NCBI RefSeq assembly: GCF_002099425.1
Contig: NW_018344339.1
Location: 186,001 to 250,000 of the forward strand
Length of the DNA stretch: 64,000 bases
Direction of reading: 5' to 3'
Origin: Phascolarctos cinereus
Lineage: Eukaryota; Chordata; Mammalia; Diprotodontia; Phascolarctidae
In this document: in pieces, positions 54,201-64,000 of the stretch
Numbering within the stretch: position 1 is the first letter of the stretch
Layout: each line of letters starts with the position of its first letter
Made by a program: the position numbers and the translations under genes
Notes under the pieces: generated by a model
What the model was told of the DNA's origin: nothing
The model's database searches: none
The model's input: only the letters and a program-made list of their open reading frames with translations

Positions 54201-56329
54201 GTAGTTTCGTAAGACTGTAATCCTATGAGTATACACACATGCATATCTATGTTTTTCCATAAATAGGATATTGACTTTTAAGTAGCCATTAAGAAAAATT
54301 AATAAGTGAATTTATGGATTTGATTTATACGTATCCACAGAGTTATAATTTTTAAGCATTCTGGACATCCTAGCTAGGCCTCACACAATGTAGCATTAGC
54401 ACAAATGTTTTCTGAGTGAATTCAGTGCTCCCCTCTGTTTTCATATTTTCAGTCTTTAAATTGTCACCATTCCAGATTGTTCTCAGGCTTCAGTACCAGG
54501 CTGCATCTCATACATAAATGTCATATTTCCTGAGAGAACTAGGTGTTTTTTGGTCACCCCCTCCCTCCACCTTCCCATCCTGAATCCAGCCCGCTGAGTT
54601 TGAATAGTTTCTATTTAACATTGCTCTTTTTGTGAAGGACTAAAACGTGTTTCATTGCGCATCTACAGATGCTATTCTACATTAATAGAAAAGTCTATTA
54701 TTGCTTAAAAATATAACAACAGAACTTTAATTAGCACCAATTCTCTTTTTGTTATACCTCTAGTTGAACGATGGACATTTTTTCTTTATCTAATCAGGGG
54801 AGCTGTGGGAATGGAGATCAGTTCAATTGTATACTTTCCAATATAGACCAGACTGTCAGTATAGAAATAATAGCAACATTCCATGGATGCTGAAGAAAAC
54901 ATCACCCTTTTAGTATGGGTTAAATATTGTAGATGCAGAACAAAATGCTGGAGATTACTTTTTTAAAAAAAATACAAGTGGTTTATTCAGTTTTGGTGTC
55001 ACAGGACCATGGGATTTTAAAATGCAAAACCCTCAAAGAGGAACCAGGGGTCAGACAGCCAGAGCAATGAAAGCATTGTTGATAGTTTGTGTGATGCTAA
55101 TGTGTTACCTCATAAATATAAGGACAAGGAAAATAGTGAAGGAAGGTTCAAAGATGGAAATGGTTAAGAAAAATATGAGACATCCCAGTTGTTACCTAGA
55201 CCAGTTAGGAATGAAAACCATATTTGGAATGATATTCTGGGGTTCCAGGCAAATTGAGGGACACCTGGGAGTAGTCCCTGAATCATAATTGCCTAGTTTG
55301 CCTCTGTTGAGACAAATGTCTAATTCATTTTCATGAGAATTTCACTCCACCTAATTCAGTTGAAAATACGCATTGAGAGATTGCTATGTGTAGAGGAGTG
55401 TTCTGCTCTCTTTTCCTGGTCTTGTTCAAAGGGGGTGAAATGGAATTAACCAAAGAGAGCATCTCTGAATCTTGTTTAAGAGGGCATGAAGCAAGTTTTC
55501 CTTTCATTGTAATATTTAGCATTTTAAAATGAACATTTAGGCATTGTTAGGCAAACTGAAAGGTAATAGAATAAGTATAAATCTACTTAGAAATAATTGC
55601 AATTACGCCTAATAACATTTGTTTTGGTTTAGTTATATTGATGTGCTTGCTGCATATTATATAACTTGTTACTTCGTGTTCCTTTAATATAGTTGATCCA
55701 TTTAAGTTTTAAAGTGGAAATGAAATGTCGGTATAACTTCATTTTGCAGGAAAGAAATGCGTACATATTATATTGCATTAGACAGGTTAATATGTTTTCA
55801 CATTTCATAACAATAAGATTACTAGCTTGGAGAAATTAATGCATTCAGAGCAATATCTTCAAACCAGTTGTTAGTACTAGATAAAGCCTGATTCCATAAT
55901 TGCTAACTGAATGTAGGGTCAGGGGTTATTACTAAAGCAAAGTGATTAGCTGCAGGATGATCAGAGTTACAATATTTCAATGCTAAAATAGCTGCACTCA
56001 ACTCCCTTATTTTAATTAGCTATTAAAGATGTACTCTGGGTGGTTTTGAAAGAATTCTTTTATCAATATTGTTATTTACAAGTTATTTCCAGTTTTATTA
56101 TAGTTTCTATTTCTGTTTCTCTCATCAAAAGTCTATCAGGTTTTGATTACAAGCTTTGCTGGACTGAAATAATATTTTTCCAACTCAAGTGCATGTATAT
56201 TCTCTATTTTTCAATTTTTTAAATCCTGGCAATTGCCGCTTTGAAATACATTAACTATTAGGTCACATAATTGGTCTACTCCATTATACTTAAATTGAGA
56301 GGACCTTGGTCTAGATTCCTTAGGAATAT
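54201..56329. other. Repeat-free stretch, candidate conserved non-coding DNA
   Basis: Over 2 kb without recognised transposons. 55540-56060 carries several homeodomain-type motifs (see findings). An 88-residue open frame at 55022-55288 plus has no domain I know. Nothing supports a coding gene. Confidence 0.5.
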
Positions 56330-56372
56330 TTTAGGATTAATTGTCTGGAGAAACTTTAGAGGTCATCTAGGC

Positions 56373-56573
56373 TAAGGGTTCTTAACCTGAGGTCTATGAA
56401 TTTAAAAAAGTATATATTTTGATAATCATATCAACACAATTGGTTTCCTTGGTAATTCTACGTATTTTAAACATTTAAAATCATTAGTTGAATCTCCTCT
56501 ATGGAGAGGGTTCATAGGTTTTGCTAAACTGCCAAAGGATCCATGACACCAAAAAATGGGTTAAGAATCTTTG
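56373..56573. mobile_element. Non-autonomous hAT-like element
   Basis: 201 bases with ends TAAGGGTTCTTAACCT and, reversed, CAAAGATTCTTAACCC. Flanks ATCTAGGC (56365-56372) and ATTTAGTT (56574-56581) match at 5 of 8. The family is recognised from the GGTTCTTAACC ends and the CCAAAGGATCCATGACACC block. Non-coding. Confidence 0.7.
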
Positions 56574-56588
56574 ATTTAGTTCATTTCC

Positions 56589-57401
56589 TTTCTTTTTTTT
56601 GAGTAAATAGTATTTTTTCCAATTACATATAAAGAGAATTTTCAACCTTCGATTTTTATAAGATTTTGAGTTTCAAATATTTTCTCTTTCCCTTCCATCC
56701 TTCCTCCCCAAGACAGAGTGCAATTTGATATAAGCTCTACTTACACATTCATATTAAGCATATTTTCCCATTAGTCCTGTTGAGAAAGAAGAAACACAAC
56801 AAAAGGAAAAAGCTGCAAAAAAAGTGAAAATAGTATGCTTTGATCTACATTTAGACTCCATAATTCTTTCTTGGATGTAAATAGCATTTTCCATCATGAG
56901 TCTTTTGGAATTGTCTTAGATCATTGTATTGCTGAAAAGTGCTAAGTCAATCATGGTTGATCATCACACAATGTTGCTATTATTGTGTACAACGTTTTCC
57001 TGGTTTTGCTCACTTCACTCAGCATCAGTTCATGTAAGTCTTTCTAGGTTTTTCTGACTTCTGCCTGCTGATTCTTTCTAATAGAACAATAATATTTCAC
57101 TACATTCATATATCACAACTTGTTCAGCCATTCCCCAATTGATGGGCTTTCCCTCTATTTCCAATTCTTTGCCACCACAAGGAGAGCTGCTATAAATATT
57201 TTTGTACATATAGGTCCTTTTACCTTTTTATGATCTCTTTGGGATACAGACCTAGTATGCATAGTTTGATAGCCCTTAAATTGTCTCCAGAATGGCTGGA
57301 TCAGTTCATAACTCCACCAAAAATGCATTAGTGTTCCAATTTTCCCACATTTTCTCCAACATTTACCATTTTTCTTTTCTGTCATATTAGCCAATCTGAT
57401 A
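56589..57401 (-). mobile_element. L1 LINE copy 4, 3' end only
   Basis: 3' UTR (56589-56960) and the ORF2 C-terminal end, 5'-truncated at about 57401. Flanked by GATTTAGT at 56573-56580 and 57402-57409, a plausible target duplication. Same family as copy 3 but more decayed. Confidence 0.88.
56960..57401 (-). pseudogene. L1 ORF2 C-terminal end, broken
   Basis: Reads KCWRKCGKIGTLMHFWWSYE. The Cys-His motif kept in copy 3 (C-x3-C-x7-H-x4-C) has lost its last cysteine (to Y), and a deletion plus frame change follows. Inactive. Confidence 0.85.
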
Positions 57402-57694
57402 GATTTAGTCTATTTTTTGATTGTATAGAAAGGAAAATTTAGGCTTATAGTTATGGAGATTGAACAATGAATTAAAGGAGAGCTAAGACTAGAACACATA
57501 TTTCCCAATTCCTGGTTTAGCATTCCTTCCATTATGTCACATTTGTATCTTGGTACTAACTGGATTTCATTTCTATATGCCCTCAGTCAGACCTTTGTGT
57601 TGAGTAACAGATGCATCCTTAATCCTGCATTTCCCTGAAACACTAGCATCATAACAGAGCTTCCAAGTTCTCCAAATGACTGATGGGATAGAAT

Positions 57695-57850
57695 GCTCTT
57701 GAAGAAAATAAACATAGGATGCTGGAAGTGACCTCAGAGACCACCTGGTCCATCCTGCTCATTTTATTAAGGAGGAAACTGAGAATCTATAGTGCTGTGA
57801 CCTGTCAGAGGCTGCATGTACAGTAAGTGGCAGAGCCAGGATTTCTATTG
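57695..57850 (-). mobile_element. MIR/CORE-SINE fragment
   Basis: GGATGCTGGAAGTGACCTCA, AAGGAGGAAACTGAGAATCT, GTAAGTGGCAGAGCCAGGAT. Confidence 0.8.
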
Positions 57851-58019
57851 GTGGCCTGAATTTTATGATTGAGTTTAGATTTTCATCTTTCTAGGTCATC
57901 ACATAACTGCTTACTTGTTTTATGAAATAACTCATAAGTTCTAGTGAACGTAGCAAAGAAAATGAAATTTGCACTGTGAACCCTTCATTTGTATTTCACT
58001 TATAGAAAGCCCTGCACAC

Positions 58020-58230
58020 TGTAGTAAACAAGCACAGAAAAGAAAAACCCACAGATACGGAATTTGAAGACCCTGGTTTGAGACCCAACTTGACCAAGTG
58101 CCACATGTGACCTTGAGGAGGTTACTTCCCTTCCCTGGACCTTAGTTTCTCCATCTATAAATTGAAAGTAATAGACCAGATGTTTTTTAGGTTTCTTTCA
58201 GGGCTAAATCTAATAATCTGTGATGAATTG
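58020..58230 (+). mobile_element. MIR/THER1-type SINE
   Basis: CGGAATTTGAAGACCCTGGT, AAGTGCCACATGTGACCTTG, CCTTAGTTTCTCCATCTATA, TAGGTTTCTTTCAGGGCTAA. Confidence 0.8.
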
Positions 58231-58939
58231 TACTGATTTTGATCATATGAAAGTATGAGACTGAAAATTTTGTTGTATGGAAATGACACACTAATCTTTA
58301 AATAATAAGTTACTAGTATTTTTCTATAACACAATAAAGGACTCAAATAAAGAAGTGGTTTTTTTTTTCAATCCACTTTAGTTAGGCAAATACATATGTG
58401 CCTTTCAAAGCACCTTATCTGAACTACTATATGTAATGCAGTGTGATAGCCACACATAGAAACTCTCAGATTATTTTCTCTCCTAATTATTGCCTCCAAT
58501 TTAAAGGATCAGATGGAGCAAAAATTAACAAACAAACAAGAATATTTGCTGTCACAGTGGAGATTATTATAGCACATATAAGTCACATAACAATGTCCAT
58601 GAACAAACAGTTTCAGAGAATGAGGAACATTATTATTTTTTGCTAGGAAGGGCAAAATCCATGCCTTTTCATTGATTTTAAAGACATAACCATATCAAAC
58701 TTTGCTAGACTATACCATAGGAAAACAGATTTTGATTCTATCTTCACAGCCAGCATCAGATTTCCTTATAATCCTGGAATAGAATGTTACAATTACTAGC
58801 ATGGAAGGAGTCAAATGAACAATCTGGAAAACTGTAGTTTGACGGAGTAGAGATGCAAATCCCTGCCTCAATTGCTAAATAGCCATCTTTGGCTGCAATC
58901 AGATATTATGAATTAACTGGGTATCTAGGCTGTTTACAT
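58231..58939. other. Unassigned single-copy sequence
   Basis: No repeat or gene recognised apart from short A/T runs. Confidence 0.5.
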
Positions 58940-58985
58940 CCTGTAAATTAATGATCCTGGCACATAGTAGGCACTTAATTTGATT
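58940..58985 (+). mobile_element. L2/MIR terminal fragment
   Basis: GATCCTGGCACATAGTAGGC followed by TGATTGACTGATTGA, the shared L2/MIR 3' end. Confidence 0.7.
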
Positions 58986-59340
58986 GACTGATTGATCTCA
59001 CTTCTGGGTATATACCCAAGGGATTGAAGGAAGACACCTCAAGGACAGAAAAAAGCCTCTCTCTCTATATGTACATACATACATGTATGCATCATGGTAT
59101 ATGAATAAAATGGAAAATGATTACATCATGAAAACTATTGTTAAAAATTCAGAAAAACTTGGGAAGACCTATCTAAACTGATGCAAGGTGAAGAAACTGT
59201 ACCAGATGAATATACTTAATGATTAAAACAATCTACATTAAAACAAGACCAAATGGCAAGCAAATTCAGATGAATTACAGTGACCAATGTTTTTCCTCGA
59301 AAATGAATAACAGACCACATTTCCTTGCTTTTGGTAGGCA
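58986..59340 (+). mobile_element. Old L1 LINE 3' fragment
   Basis: GGTATATGAATAAAATGGAA and GATGCAAGGTGAAGAAACTG correspond, in reverse, to the L1 ORF2 C-terminal end seen in copy 3 near 48050 and 47970. Much decayed. Confidence 0.6.
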
Positions 59341-59379
59341 AACAGGGGACTAAGGATGCACAATGCTGCATACGCTTTT

Positions 59380-59740
59380 AAAAATATGGAGCATCAGGTC
59401 ATTTTCTAGCCCTAACCCAAGGATGTGAAGACTTCCCCTGACAAAATGAGCAGATGAGAACAATTTGTTCCAATTGCCATGAAGCAGGCTGAAGCAGGCA
59501 TTGTGGAGTGCTTAAAGCTTGGTCACATAGAAGATGCCAAGGTCATCCACTGCATCCAGGGCCATCACCAAGCATCTTGACTTTTGTTTTGCCACTGGAC
59601 TTTTATGATGCTGGAAGGGAGAGTGAGGCTGATAACTTTGTATAACTCTGCTTCACATAAATCCAATTCAGGAGCAAGTCAAGACATCCTTCAACAATGT
59701 CATTGTCCCTTTTTGAAAATGAAAGATGAACAACAACTCA
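59380..59740 (+). mobile_element. SINE sharing the RTE LINE tail
   Basis: Blocks CCATCACCAAGCATCTTGAC, TTGTTTTGCCACTGGACTTT, GGGAGAGTGAGGCTGATAAC, CAGGAGCAAGTCAAGACATC, then tail CATTGTCCCTTTTTGAAAAT plus AAC repeats. The tail is the same as at the RTE end (34845-34895) and the reverse element at 35315. Confidence 0.8.
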
Positions 59741-60278
59741 GGATACTGATTCCTTCTATTCTTGTCTTCTGTCTACTTCCTGGTGTGGCTGACTATGGTA
59801 TATTAGACCCCCATCATTCTTGAGGCTTGCTAGTAGAGTGGTAAAATTAAGTTGAGGACCGGCTTGGTCACATAGAGAGACTCCACCATTTCTTCCCTTA
59901 GTACTCCATCCTTTGAACATTTGCCCAGCCACATTTATTGTTCAAGGATGCAATACAGCTAACCAGGCCACAAAAGTGAATTCAGCATGCAGAAGCATGC
60001 CTACTAAACAAACAGTTCCCAGTGTCATTCCACTAGACTCCCTGGAGTTCCTCTTCAATGCACAGCTATAGTCTCTACGTAGCTTCAGAATTGGCTGATT
60101 ATTACTGTGGTCCTTTAGCTAGTGTGTTGTGTTATGGTGTGTTCTTTTCAGTTGAAGGGTTACTATGCTCTTCCATGAAAGGCAGACACAACCAGCCTAG
60201 TATTGGCAGAAATCTTTCCAGTTCACTTCCCTCAGGGTCTCTGCTCTATTTTTTGTTACCTACCAGGCTGAAGAGGTA
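59741..60278. other. Unassigned sequence
   Basis: No recognised element or gene. A 113-residue open frame (60058-60399) runs into the next SINE and is not gene-like. Confidence 0.45.
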
Positions 60279-60530
60279 TTCAATGCTGTTGTTTAGTCTT
60301 TTTGGTTGTGTCCAACTCTTTGTGACCCCATTTGGGATTTTCTTGGAAAAGACAGTGGAGTGGTTTGCCATTTCCTTCTCCAACTCATTTTGCAGATGAG
60401 GCAAGCGGGGTTAAGTGACTTGTCCAAGGTCACACAGTTAGTAAGTGCCTGAGATTAGATTTGAAATAAGGAGGGTGAGTCTTCCTGACTTCAGACCCAG
60501 AACTTTTTCCACTGAAGCACCTAGCTGCCC
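60279..60530 (-). mobile_element. SINE with RTE/BovB-like 3' tail
   Basis: GGTTGTGTCCAACTCTTTGT tail block at left, GGAGTGGTTTGCCATTTCCT, GACTTGTCCAAGGTCACACA, ending GCACCTAGCTGCCC. Target duplication TGAAGAGGTA / TGAAGAAGTA (60269-60278 and 60531-60540), one mismatch. Confidence 0.9.
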
Positions 60531-60819
60531 TGAAGAAGTATAAACTCTTCTAATTGAAAATTCTTGGTTAAGAACTAGTTTTTCACAGTGAAGGATCCTA
60601 GCTTTACTTATGGTGACCATTCATTACATTTCCCAGATTCCTCTTGCAGTCTAATGCAAAAGAGTGGCTTAGAACAAAGGTAATGAGGCAATTTGTGCTC
60701 TGTGATAAGTTCATTGTCTTTACTGACTTTTTTTCACGTTCAATCGAGCTATTCAAAGCCTCTTAGCCTTACACAGTGTGGAATGCTTTATTTACACCTG
60801 AGAAGCTTTATTTTCACTT
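60531..60819. other. Unassigned sequence
   Basis: Nothing recognised. Confidence 0.5.
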
Positions 60820-61090
60820 TTCAAGCAGCTAGGTAGATGGAGCTCTGGGTCTGGAGTCTGGAAGACTAAAATTTAAATTCAATCTCAGACACTCACTAGC
60901 TGTGGGACCTTGGGCAAGTCACTTAACCTTTGTTTGCCTGAGTTTCCTCAACTGTAAAATGTGGATAATAATAGCACCAACCTTGCCAGGTTGTTGTGAG
61001 AATCAAATGAGATAATATTTGTAAAGCACTTTGCACAATACCTGGCACATAATAAGCACTATATAAATTATATAATTATTGCTGCTATTT
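60820..61090 (+). mobile_element. MAR1-type long SINE
   Basis: AAGCAGCTAGGTAGATGGAG start, CAGACACTCACTAGCTGTGG core, ACCTTGGGCAAGTCACTTAA, CAATACCTGGCACATAATAA 3' end. Confidence 0.9.
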
Positions 61091-62039
61091 GTTATTTTTT
61101 TCATTGTTTATGTTTTTGTCTCTTACAACTTTGACTTTGCTAAAGTCTAAATTAGATACACCCTTACAATGACAATGTGATTAAGTATTTTTCATTATTT
61201 ATGAAAATTTTGGTTTAACATTTTGTGATACATAAATTTGAAAATCTGGAAGTTTAGTTTATTTCAATTCTTGGTTTTAATGACTCATAGCTGAAAAAGA
61301 TATATTATAAGCATATGTATATCCAAATGCAAAAGTGCATCATTCACTGTTTTTATTTAATCATAATACTCTTCAATTACATCTTCTAATTATGCAAAAA
61401 AAATTTTTTGGAAATGAAAATTTTTATCCTCCATGCAGACTAGTCAGATGTGTTGCATTTTTATATTTTTAACATGGTTTCAAAACCCACTGAAATACCT
61501 CATCCAGAAGAAAGGTCAAAACTTTGTTTCTAAGTTCTTAAAGTGTGCAGATATGAGAATTTTTATTGGTGACATTATTTTTAGTAATGCAGAGAGGAGA
61601 GAGTAAGCATCCAAGAGGAGAGGATAGTCAACAGTGTCAACCAAGTGCTTCAGAGTGGTCAAGAATATGGATTGAGAAAAGGCCATTAGATTTGGCAACT
61701 AAGAAATCACTGGTGACTTTAAAGATAAAAAAAATTCATCTGCATAGTAATCATGGATAAGGTGAAGGTTGAGTCTGAGAAACTGGAAGGATTGTGGCAT
61801 TCTTGATATAAACAGGGAAATTTGGAAGCAAGGTGGGTTTTGAGGAAAAGATAATGTAAGGAGTTCTTCAATGCAGATCCCAACCCATGAATTCTTGATC
61901 ATCCTGTCCTAGTCACTCTTTCACACCGAAATACTAAAGTTAGGGCAAGGGCTCACTGGCCAATCAATTCCTTGAACATAGTGCCTGACTTTGAGCTTAA
62001 CTGTTGATCCACTATTTCATTCTGCTTCTCATCTCTGTG

Positions 62040-62040
<1 letters not shown>
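61091..62040. other. Unassigned single-copy sequence
   Basis: No repeat or gene recognised; open frames at most 67 residues. Confidence 0.5.

Positions 62041-62080
<40 letters not shown>
62041..62080. repeat. (GT)n microsatellite
   Basis: 40 bases of GT. Confidence 0.98.
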
Positions 62081-62086
<6 letters not shown>

Positions 62087-62252
62087 ATATATGCATTTAT
62101 ATGTGTTTGTGCTATTGAAACATGTAACTTGCAAGCAAAAGGAAGATCTCTATATATGTTATTTATACAACTATCATTTTCTTTATTTGAAATACCTTAG
62201 GGCAATTATATATATATGTCACAATATACACTTGTATATGTTACCTGTCCAT

Positions 62253-62254
62253 CC

Positions 62255-62306
<52 letters not shown>
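62253..62306. repeat. (CTAT)n microsatellite
   Basis: About thirteen CTAT units, second such tract in the window (other at 30821). Confidence 0.98.
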
Positions 62307-62307
<1 letters not shown>

Positions 62308-64000
62308 ATCTATCTCTCCCTCCAGAATTTTGAGTTCATGGGATCACAGTTCATTGGTTCTATAGAACTCCTGGTGAGAAAACTCTCTCTACAAAGGCAC
62401 ACTGGCAACTGTTCTGTAATTATAGCCTCAGAAAAAATTTCTGCCTCAATTTTAATTAACTGCGATTTAGAAAAGGAATTAGAATCTAACAGTGAATGGG
62501 AGATAGGAAGAAACAGCTATAAGTTTTAAAAATAGCCCATCATTAACAATCTGTACCAAATTGATCTGTATCAATGGTTCAGTCAACCTTTAAAAAAGCT
62601 GGACAATGGCTAGGATAATTATTTGGGGGAAATTATTGCTATTATAAAATATAATCAATGGTTTATTACAGCAAAAAGAGATGTTCTCACCTCCCCTAAT
62701 TTCCTATCTACCCCACCTCTCCTCACCCCAATTCCCTTGCTGCAGCTCTGTGATAAATGCTTTTTCTCTTCTTCCCTAGAGTGGCGGCAAGACTACAATG
62801 ATTGCAGCCATATGAATGCAGCAATATAGGGCTCCTCTTGTAAAGGTTTTCCATTTTAATATCTCTTAATGACCAATAATGAATTCTTTATAGTTAATCT
62901 GCTTTTCTCATGAAAACAATCTAGATGGTTAAAAAAATCAATCATTAATGAGCAGTAAATGGCAGCTCCACAACAACACAGCTGTATTTTTGTTAAAGTG
63001 ATTAAACATTGTCTGCATACATAATTGCATGGTTAATAAGAATGTTGAACGCCAAGTCAAGCATTGTTGCTAATGATGACAGATTATGACGCTACAAATG
63101 TTTTAGAGTAATGGGGTTAAATTTTCAAAAGCAGCCCCCAGAACAGAATGCACACAGACCAACTAAGTACTCAATTTGCATGGGCCATTACCATGTTTGT
63201 CGATGATGTTTGGGAGGTTTACAATTGAGACTTTCTGAGAAAATCTGGCCTGTTATTACTGAAATGTCTGTAATTAACAGTAACTGAACTCCCTTAGCTG
63301 CAAGACTAGTGAAAGGTATAGTAGATCCCTGTGTGTGGGTATGTCATAATAACCCATGCTCTATGCTCATATGTTTGGAGTGCGAACCTCTTTGAAGAAC
63401 TTTGAAGAACTCTTTGAAGAATTAATAATGCTTGGATGACAGACAAGGACTTTGGTTGGATAGGTTTGGTGTGAAAAGGAATTCATAGCTCTTATTGATT
63501 GTACCCCTTTATTGGCACATAATCAACACATTGACCTGTGTCATGTGGCACCTCTTATACTAGTAACTTGTATTGTTATGACCTACATTTTTGTTTAATT
63601 TTTCATGTGTATGTATTTTTGTGAATTTGTATTGATATCTTGTTTTTGCCTCACTGTCACTTATTAATGTAGCATGATTCTCTTCTAAGAATCATTTGTG
63701 AAAACTAATAAAGTATCTTCATGGCAGGTCTTTGGGATAGAGTTATATCCATAAATTAATTCAAGTAATACATTTTTTTTTATCAGTGGCATAGCTTAAG
63801 CATAAGAACTGAAAATTTTACTGGTTCTTTAATTCATTTTTAATTTCTTAAAAAGCATTTTGTAATTGCATCTATACAGATCTTGACTATGCAGTGGAAG
63901 ATTGGCTCCTGTATATTTTATGTACTTTATAGTTATTTTTTTAAAAAAGTCTCTTTTCCATTATTTCTTTCTGAGTTTTATTATTGCTTTATTAAGTTTT
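62307..64000. other. Repeat-free stretch, best candidate for conserved non-coding DNA
   Basis: 1.7 kb with no recognised transposon. Balanced complexity and dense homeodomain, E-box and TGACAG-type motifs at 62940-63090. No coding gene: open frames are short. A small CTTTGAAGAA direct repeat lies at about 63388-63421. Confidence 0.5.

Larger units (their letters stand above)
56330..57545 (-). mobile_element. MIR split by a hAT MITE and an L1
   Basis: Left scrap GAGAAACTTTAGAGGTCATC (56348) and right part from about 57410 (GGAAAATTTAGGCTTATAGT, TTTCCCAATTCCTGGTTTAG) form one reverse MIR. The two inserts between them are listed separately. Confidence 0.6.

Noticed and set aside
55022-55288. 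88-residue open frame, possible processed pseudogene
   Set aside because: No protein family recognised, no clear poly(A) run or target duplication. The minus strand has AATAAA near 54985, but without other support.

Overview
The window looks like non-coding mammalian DNA from a marsupial. I recognise the repeats by memory of their consensus sequences, not by database search. They include abundant tRNA-derived CORE/MIR-type SINEs with the promoter end reading 'GGCAGCTAGGTGGC', SINEs with an RTE/BovB-like 3' tail, old L2 and CR1/L3 remnants, marsupial-type L1 LINEs, and small hAT and mariner MITEs. The short SINE form lacks the extra 3' block I associate with the South American opossum, so an Australian marsupial is my best guess (modest confidence). 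There is no operon structure, rRNA gene, tRNA gene outside SINEs, or CRISPR array. I found no intact host protein-coding gene. The stretch reads as an intergenic region or a large intron.

Layout. 1-2.9 kb: 5' half of a minus-strand L1 with a SINE inserted. 3-14 kb: old MIR, CR1/L3 and SINE elements, several nested inside one another. 14.9-15.1 kb: a near-perfect palindromic hAT-type element, followed by a G-rich stretch. 16-26 kb: mostly single-copy sequence with scattered MIR, L2 and SINEs. 26.7-30.4 kb: an L1 with both ends but a large internal deletion. 31-36.5 kb: a mariner MITE, an unusual inverted repeat, RTE-related SINEs, an RTE LINE 3' end and a cluster of octamer motifs. 37-43 kb: L2, MIR, SINE and unique DNA. 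43-47 kb: a hAT MITE and an old plus-strand L1. 47.5-50.6 kb: the best-preserved L1, carrying an endonuclease-to-reverse-transcriptase deletion. 51.7-52.1 kb: three mariner-like MITEs in near-tandem. 53.7-54.1 kb: a long alternating TA/TG satellite. 54.2-56.3 kb and 62.3-64 kb: repeat-free, homeodomain-motif-rich candidates for conserved non-coding elements. 56.3-57.5 kb: an old MIR split by a hAT MITE and an L1 fragment.

No set of genes works together here. The biology visible is retrotransposon history: partner LINE and SINE tails, nested insertions datable by target-site duplications, and internally deleted L1 copies. There are also possible regulatory islands in the repeat-free gaps. Element ends are estimated by eye and are good to about 10-30 bases unless a target-site duplication is quoted.
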